Below are positions 56,503-64,000 of a stretch of DNA of 64,000 nt, one piece after another. Below the pieces are notes generated by a model that saw only the letters and a list, made by a program, of their open reading frames with translations, ran no database searches and was not told the DNA's origin. The DNA comes from Zoroaster sp. YZ-2022. Lineage: Eukaryota > Echinodermata > Asteroidea > Forcipulatida > Zoroasteridae. Made by a program: the position numbers and the translations under genes. The DNA lies in contig CM055828.1 of the NCBI GenBank assembly GCA_029582265.1, positions 9,442,402 through 9,506,401 on the forward strand, read 5' to 3'. Positions within the stretch are counted from its first letter, which is position 1. Every line of letters starts with the position of its first letter.

Positions 56503-57255
56503 TGTAGGAGTCCAATGTGTTATGTGAATACATTGTACCGACCCACATCAAAAGATAAAACAAAATGCCACATTTAAGATTAGGTTATTAGAAACCATTT
56601 TTCAATGTGGCACAATCCGAGTTTTACATCAATACATTGAAATATTTCTATCATTAAGATTATAACCATGGACATAATGGATAAGGGGTACTTACAAATA
56701 AATATTCTAATGTTATTTTTTGAATACATGAATCACACTTATTATTCTGTGGCTTTTTCCCTTCAAAAGTTAAATTAATTTAATATACCTTTCTGAGTGT
56801 TAATATTGAAGCACAATGCCTGTTGCCAATAATGATAGTTGTTGACCAGTAGTAGATGTATACAAGTGAATTAAAAGGCCAAACCATTTCTGGGACGGAT
56901 TTTCTTTTGTGAATCTAGGCAGTATAATTAAATTAATTAATGTCAAGGCATTTTCAGGTGAAACACCAATGTTTTGGAGGTTATTTAAATGAACCACTTA
57001 CAATAAATAATTATAAAAACAAATAAAAAGGGAACAAGAAAAAACAATTCTTGTATTACCAAACAATTTAAACATTTCAACATTTAAGTCAAATCTCATT
57101 TGGAATAACACTTGCTGATAATTTCTACATGACTATTAATGCCCTCCCATAGCACCCAAGGTCTAAGACATGATTATTGGTCATTTGTCCATTTCCCTAA
57201 CCCAAGGGAAAATAAAGTAACAATCCTCACACAACAAATCATATCTTATGCACTC

Positions 57256-57560
57256 AAAGAGAAAGTACAACATTGGTAAATGTCAGATTACCAAATAAAC
57301 AAATTATCTAAAAGGTTACTTGGTACAAGTATCAATCATCTTGTGAAGTGCTTTCATCTTAGAAAAACAAAAAATTGTTGTTGATTTTCAAAAACTCCTG
57401 TCTGGCAAAAACAAATACCTTGATATTTTGTTTTTTCTAAAAAATGTGAGCACTTTATGTGATGAAACTTTCACGGGTTAGTTTGATGATATATTTCTTG
57501 AAAACTAGACGGTTGAAATGAACGTACATTTCCAAAATCTAATGTTATACCTTCCCTTTT
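57256..57560. mobile_element. MITE, AAAGGGAAGGTACAAC family
   Basis: Left aaagagaaagtacaacattgg and right aatgttataccttccctttt are inverted ends. Same family as the outer element at 9582-10236. Confidence 0.7.
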
Positions 57561-57973
57561 GACATATTTGAGAAAATATTACGACATTGGATAAGGAGTG
57601 TTGAACATAACTATTGATAGCTGAACATAACAAAAAGGCATTGTTTTAAATTGATTTCAATTCTATGAAATCAAAATATCACATTACTTAAAAGGTTTGC
57701 TGAAATTTAAACTAATGAGCATGAAGCACGTTCTGACATGTGTAACCATATTCATACAGCATACACACATCATATTTTTGTTTTGAAAATATATGATGCT
57801 CATGACCATGTGCTGCTGAAGACGTGAAGAACAATCAATATATTTTTTTTCAGGTGATGAACAGCAGCAACATAAAATTTAAAAATTCTTAAATTAAAAA
57901 TACATTTGGGGGGGGGGGGGAACACCCAATCTATCAACGAACCACAAGAAGATTTCTATTTCAGCAAACCTTT

Positions 57974-58142
57974 AAAAGGGAAGATACAACACTGGTAATT
58001 TCCAGATCATCAAATTAACACATTATCTAAAAACTTACTTTGGGTGAGTTGGTATACGTATTAATCATACTGATAGCATATTGCATCTGAAGTGCTTTCA
58101 TCTTGCAACAACAAAAAATTACCAATGCTGTATCTTCCCTTT
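57974..58142. mobile_element. MITE, AAAGGGAAGGTACAAC family, short
   Basis: Left aaaagggaagatacaacactgg and right ccaatgctgtatcttccctt pair as inverted ends over about 25 bp. Confidence 0.75.
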
Positions 58143-58508
58143 GATTGTTTCTTCTTGTTATTTATATGGCATGCATGTACAATGTATAACATGTCATTGT
58201 TGAATGCAAACAAAGTTGTATGCCAAGCAAGCAAAAATAGGGTGAGCGAGAAACAAGAAAAAAGGAAAACATTCAAAACTGGTAAAACTTTTAAAAGAAA
58301 AGTAATTAAAAACATTTTGGATCTAAACAATTCATGGACAAAATAAAGGTTACAGTTGTCAGTTGAATAATTTCTTTGTCTGACATTAACAGACTTCTGA
58401 AAGGTCATTTTTACTTGTACAGCATGTATTTTTTGAACTCAGAAAGCCAAAGAATTGAGAGATTGAGTTCAAAATAAGTAATACATTTGATGCCAAGTAA
58501 AACCATGG

Positions 58509-58740
58509 CAATAATAAAGTGTTGATACTAGCCCATGTTACAATGATCTCTTCATATGATCTCTTCATACAATAATAAAGTGTTGATACTAGCCCATGTT
58601 ACAATGATCTCTTCATATGATCTCTTCATACAATAATAAAGTGTTGATACTAGCCCATGTTACAATGATCTCTTCATATGATCTCTTCATACAATAATAA
58701 AGTGTTGATACTAGCCCATGTTACAATGATCTCTTCATCG
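58509..58740. repeat. 61-bp minisatellite, 3.8 copies
   Basis: The unit starts caataataaagtgttgatac and ends atgatctcttcata. Copies are identical by eye. The following 58740-59580 shows no feature. Confidence 0.9.
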
Positions 58741-59584
58741 TCTTCACTGTGTAATGAAAGGCCTTGGGTACCTTTGTGATATGAATTACAACACTGTACA
58801 GCAGGACAGTGTCCTGCCAAGATGATTGTGATAATGTGACTGAATCATCTTTCTACCTGAGAACAAACATCTTCATCCAGACTAAAGGCATCTTTGAGTT
58901 GTCAACAATGTTTTGGGTGGTATTTGGGCTACATATGCAAAGGGGAAAATGGGAATAATGAAGAGAACACAAATTGATTATAGGTGTGCATGTGTATACT
59001 AGAACATCACAAAGGTAAATCAATGGCCTTCATTAGTGTATTGATTTCATAAACGGATAATAAACAAAATGATTTAAGTACCACATGACAACAAACAAAT
59101 GCAGCTTTATACAAAACAGCTTAAAAACAATGGTTTACGATGATTAATGAAAGTTTGACAGATACACAAAATCATGCATATTCTCATAAAAACAATTTGT
59201 ACAAAACTCTTTTTGTATGAAAAATGGTATCTGAAACCATTTAGTGGCTGGTATGATTGTCATCACAAGACAGCCAGAAATTGGTTTAATTAAAAATACA
59301 GATACTATAAAAATGGTCTGCTATAATCTAAACCATAACTCTACAATGACTGTTTTTATGAATACAAAAGATATACAAGGCATTGATGAATTCATATGAA
59401 TGAACTAGTCATGATTTACATGACCTTTTGACCTTCATTATGACTGGGTCAAAAATACACTGTGAACCAAAATATATATGGCAGAAGATGGCAGAGTTAA
59501 TGTTGTGCTTTGTAAATATGGTTATTGTCCCATGCTAATTACATAAGGCTGCTTGGGCGACCAATTGGTACAAAAACTGTGCAG

Positions 59585-59775
59585 TGATGCTTAACATCGT
59601 GTGCATGCACGGATTACCGCACGGGCAAACTGGGCACGTGCCCTGGGCCAATAGGGGCCCTTGGTTTTCAAAAAAAAAAAAAAAAAAGCATAGTACTAGT
59701 AGTATTATGCGAGTGTATGGGCCCGTGGTGAATTTGTGCCCAGGGCCTGTGCTCATGATGATCCGTCCATGATCG
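59585..59775. mobile_element. Possible small inverted-repeat element
   Basis: gggcacgtgccctgggcc near 59630 is matched in inverted sense by ttgtgcccagggcc near 59735, with a poly(A) run in between and cacggat/atccgtc at the edges. No clear target duplication. 59776-61655 otherwise shows only AT-rich sequence, possibly 3' UTR of the - strand gene. Confidence 0.4.
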
Positions 59776-61655
59776 TGTGTATCACCATTTTGTTCTCAAA
59801 ACCTTCAGGTAAACATTGAATAATAATGGCTGGGTCACACTTGACATGACCACAAAGAACATTTTACTTCAGCAAGATTTCAATGTAAAAATTCTGTGAA
59901 TGTTTGGCCACCAAATTTTAGCTTTTCAAGTTACAATTCACCTTGTGTTCATGTGAATATAAACCATGCCCCCACTATTCATTATTGTAATGTAACATCT
60001 TTATTTGGTGTCTGGATCAAATCTTCCAATAAATTTCCTCACTTAAAACATATTTTACAGGAAAATTGTTTCATTAACCATACTGTGGGAGAGGAGGGTG
60101 GTAAGGTAATGTTTGTATTGACTGTACAAAGAGCCAATGAAGGAACCCATTGCTAAATTATGTACCAATTTCCTGTTTTTGTATCAAAACCGCTCAAAAT
60201 ATATTTCCAAAAATATTTGTTCTCTGGTTGTGCAGGTTTATAAATGTTTTGATAGCTAATTATCATTACATGTACACAAATATTTTAACGTGCCTTTCAA
60301 ACTCCATATGAAATGAAGGCAGTGGGAATGGTGATTCCATTGGAGGTCAATCCATTTATCAATTAATTATCAACATCCTGCTAATCAATCATGTTCATTA
60401 TTTGGTGTAAAAGATTGATAGAAAATCTGAATAAGTATAATGGTTTGATGATAGATTTGTTAATAATCTGGACTGGATTCTTTGACTGGGGCTGTTCCAT
60501 TCTTGATTTACTGCAAGACTATGTTCTCATACACAAGTATGAAGGCACATTGTGTGTGGGATGATAAAAAGTTCTCCACTTAATTCACATAGAAATCTAT
60601 CCATAAAGTATATGTATTATTAAAAATTTTGTACAATATGTGTGTAGAGGGTAGCTATGGGCAAAGATAAGATACTTATATGAGCAATGCAATGCACCAT
60701 AAATAAACCAAGCATAATCCTCTTCCAAAGAGATTAGCGTTGAAAAACATGACACTTCCACATCAAGGTAAGTCTTCAATTGTATTCTGAACATACAATG
60801 TAGCTGCATTTTCAGCCACTTTTAAATATTTGTACTATTTCCTTTCACAGATGAACACAAAAGATGTTTCCTTAATTTAGGTTATAAAAGAGAAACAAAT
60901 TTTCACATGCACTTAATGAAGAACACACAGATCCAAATTGTTCAAGATTTTAGTAACAGTATGATTTTGTTTTTTTCAAATCAAGATGCGAAAATAGATC
61001 AAGCACCTACACCTGCATTGCTCAACAAAAGTTGCTCATGAATTCACCCACTGCTTGTGTGTTATGACACATTCTTCTCCTCTCAGCACATAATAAGCAC
61101 CGCTGAGTTAACAGGACTGTCGACAACATTCAACTGTTGAGGCACTTGTTTATTTATATATTCATATATATTTATATAATATATAATACTATTAAAAAAT
61201 TTGTTTTCCAAAACATTACACGCTAGAGCTGCTCCCAGACTTAAGGATTCTTGATGCGATAACGGTGGGTTCACACTACAGGGAACCAGTCTTGCACTAG
61301 TGCCCTCAGCCCAAGACAGAGAAGATGCTCATATGTGATAGTCAGTGCAATGCACTGGCTAAATAAACTGAATAGTGGTACCCTGTGGTCCATTCATAAT
61401 GGTCACTGGTTAACCAACAAGCATTCTACAGGTTATTTGATCCAATGACAATCACAGAAAGCATTGGTGCAGGTTGGTCTATTGTTACAATCATCATTGC
61501 AACATGTCCACATCTGCATTTGACAAACCTAAGCAATCTTCTCCATTCTGAGCTTGTCCAATCCCTGGGACTACAACAGGTAATCCATCACCTGTTGGTT
61601 GAGTACTCCTAGCTTCTGCCACAAGGGAAGGAGGACAATTTGGTTGATGGGGGTG

Positions 61656-61769
<114 letters not shown>

Positions 61770-62306
61770 CTACACAGAAAAACAAATCCTTTTAAGGTTA
61801 AATTTAACACATTTAACCAACAAATCATTTGATGTCAAATGAAGCAGTGCCAACCACTGTTCAGAAGATGCATGGTATTTGAAGAATTGCAAGGTACACA
61901 AGTCTTTGATTGGGTTCTATAAAGCAGGCCGTAATTTCACATAATAATGGTCATGGCTGAACTATTTGTCACTCTTCTGTAAGAAACAATATAACACGAC
62001 TTTTCAGCATCACCTGTTAAGTAAAATTTTTGTTTTTTGTGGATGTCAAACCTAACGTTGCCTCATGCACTGTGTACACTATGCCACAGAGTGCAATAGA
62101 CTGAGATTAAAGCTTTTTTTTGCGTGAAATATTTTCTCAGTATTATGTAGAACATAATCTGAAGTATTTTTTGATTTATTCTTTTCTTTTAAAGCCCAAA
62201 TTACACTCGATTGACCATTGTATTCTTTGGCAGCTGTTAACTTTCTTGGCACATTCCATGGATGGGTGGTAAATTTCAATACTTTCTTTAGAAGAATTTA
62301 CCTGAC

Positions 62307-62798
62307 ATAACCCTCCTACACATGGAGGCCACTGTAAACCACTAAATGTCCAATGTGTTGTACACACATTGTTTGTGCATATAAGCCACACTGCCCCTTT
62401 GAAGTAATCTCCAATGTACATACATGCATACAAAGACACATGTATACCACAGTTGACCTTATTTTCAGCAGGTTATACCGTAAACAAACTCCCAATAATA
62501 AATCACCATCAGCCACTGAGACCAATAAACCATACCAAGCCTCCATCATCCATTGGGATTTTCAGCAGTTATTTTGTAAACACAGACTCTCCATAGTAAC
62601 CTACCACCAGCCACTGAGTCTGGAACAAAGTAATATGCCCTGCAATATGTCAATCACAAACCACTAAAACCAACAGACATATGAGGCATTATGTTACTAT
62701 GCAGTATTGCTATGAGGAGCCAACTGCCTACCATAGCAATGGCTTGGAGTGGCCTGAATGGGTTGTTTCAAAAATGTCACTGATTGTAGGAGGGTTAA
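62307..62798. mobile_element. piggyBac-like MITE, CCCTCCTAC ends, about 490 bp
   Basis: Left ATAAccctcctac and right gtaggagggTTAA match the element at 23870-24176. The left TTAA has one changed base. Inside, phrases such as ccatagcaat and accaccagccactgag recur. Confidence 0.65.
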
Positions 62799-62816
62799 TG
62801 AATGTAAATCAAAACC

Positions 62817-64000
62817 CTTACAGGTAAGGTGGCAATATCCCCCAATACCTACATGTTCCTACAACGTATTAGACAACTTGATGAAGTACCTACCCTTACA
62901 GGTAAAGTGGCAATATCCCCCAATACCTACATGTTCCTACAACGTATTAGATAACTTGATGAAGTACCTACCCTTACAGGTAAGGTGGCAATATCCCCCA
63001 ATACCTACATGTTCCTACAACGTATTAGATAACTTGATGAAGTACCTACCCTTACAGGTAAAGTGGCAATATCCCCCAATACCTACATGTTCCTACAACG
63101 TATTAGATAACTTGATGAAGTACCTACCCTTACAGGTAAAGTGGCAATATCCCCCAATACCTACATGTTCCTACAACGTATTAGATAACTTGATGAAGTA
63201 CCTACCCTTACAGGTAAGGTGGCAATATCCCCCAATACCTACATGTTCCTACAACGTATTAGATAACTTGATGAAGTACCTACCCTTACAGGTAAAGTGG
63301 CAATATCCCCCAATACCTACATGTTCCTACAACGTATTAGATAACTTGATGAAGTACCTACCCTTACAGGTAAGGTGGCAATATCCCCCAATACCTACAT
63401 GTTCCTACAACGTATTAGACAACTTGATGAAGTACCTACCCTTACAGGTAAGGTGGCAATATCCCCCAATACCTACATGTTCCTACAACGTATTAGATAA
63501 CTTGATGAAGTACCTACCCTTACAGGTAAAGTGGCAATATCCCCCAATACCTACATGTTCCTACAACGTATTAGACAACTTGATGAAGTACCTACCCTTA
63601 CAGGTAAGGTGGCAATATCCCCCAATACCTACATGTTCCTACAACGTATTAGATAACTTGATGAAGTACCTACCCTTACAGGTAAGGTGGCAATATCCCC
63701 CAATACCTACATGTTCCTACAACGTATTAGATAACTTGATGAAGTACCTACCCTTACAGGTAAAGTGGCAATATCCCCCAATACCTACATGTTCCTACAA
63801 CGTATTAGACAACTTGATGAAGTACCTACCCTTACAGGTAAGGTGGCAATATCCCCCAATACCTACATGTTCCTACAACGTATTAGATAACTTGATGAAG
63901 TACCTACCCTTACAGGTAAAGTGGCAATATCCCCCAATACCTACATGTTCCTACAACGTATTAGATAACTTGATGAAGTACCTACCCTTACAGGTAAAGT
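62817..64000. repeat. 78-bp minisatellite, at least 15 copies, continues beyond the window
   Basis: The unit is cttacaggtaaagtggcaat, atcccccaatacctacatgt, tcctacaacgtattagataa, then cttgatgaagtacctacc. Units differ at two sites: ggtaaag or ggtaagg, and gataac or gacaac. It begins 19 bases after the MITE 62307-62798. Confidence 0.95.

Overview
The window is nuclear DNA of an animal, most likely a marine invertebrate. Genes are split into small exons by GT..AG introns of 0.4 to 20 kb. Non-coding DNA dominates and is packed with short inverted-repeat elements (MITEs), tRNA-derived SINEs, LINE fragments and minisatellites. The species cannot be named from sequence alone. A hemichordate, echinoderm or other invertebrate deuterostome fits best.

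Two genes on the + strand can be reconstructed exon by exon. The first (coding 6808-13602, 4 coding exons, 550 aa) is an FRS2-type docking adaptor. It has an N-myristoylation start, an IRS-type PTB domain, and a long Ser/Thr-rich tail with tyrosine motifs that match the Grb2 and Shp2 sites of vertebrate FRS2. The second (18634-51081, 7 coding exons, 202 aa) is a kappaB-Ras (NKIRAS) small GTPase. It carries the atypical Ala12 and Leu61 equivalents and has no CaaX tail. Its small coding region is spread over 32 kb because its introns hold most of the repeats.

Two less certain genes lie on the - strand. One is the 5' part of an unrecognised gene at 2043-3433, head to head with the FRS2-like gene. 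The other is a 3'-terminal exon at 61656-61769.

Layout: 1-3.5 kb, - strand gene candidate and a 0.7-kb tandem duplication. 3.5-6.8 kb, MITEs, a CRE pair and a 506-bp spacer-free palindrome. 6.8-15.1 kb, FRS2-like gene with a SINE and nested MITEs in its introns. 15.2-18.6 kb, a composite inverted-repeat structure with a promoter-like block. 18.6-51.1 kb, NKIRAS. Its intron 1 holds a Mutator-like MITE with its empty site next to it, a broken LINE, a 44-bp minisatellite, piggyBac-like and hAT-like MITEs, an L2-like LINE tail amplified into a 62-bp minisatellite, a hAT insertion inside that array, and a RecQ-like fragment. A 40-bp VNTR touches the exon 4 donor, and a 3.9-kb CACTA-like element fills much of the last intron. 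51.1-64 kb, more MITEs, a purine-rich minisatellite, and a 78-bp minisatellite that runs off the window end.

The two firm genes belong to different pathways: receptor tyrosine kinase docking, and restraint of NF-kappaB and Ral signalling. I see no operon-like link between them. The most unusual content is the set of repeats whose origin can be read directly, through target-site duplications, an empty site, and transposon ends amplified into minisatellites.
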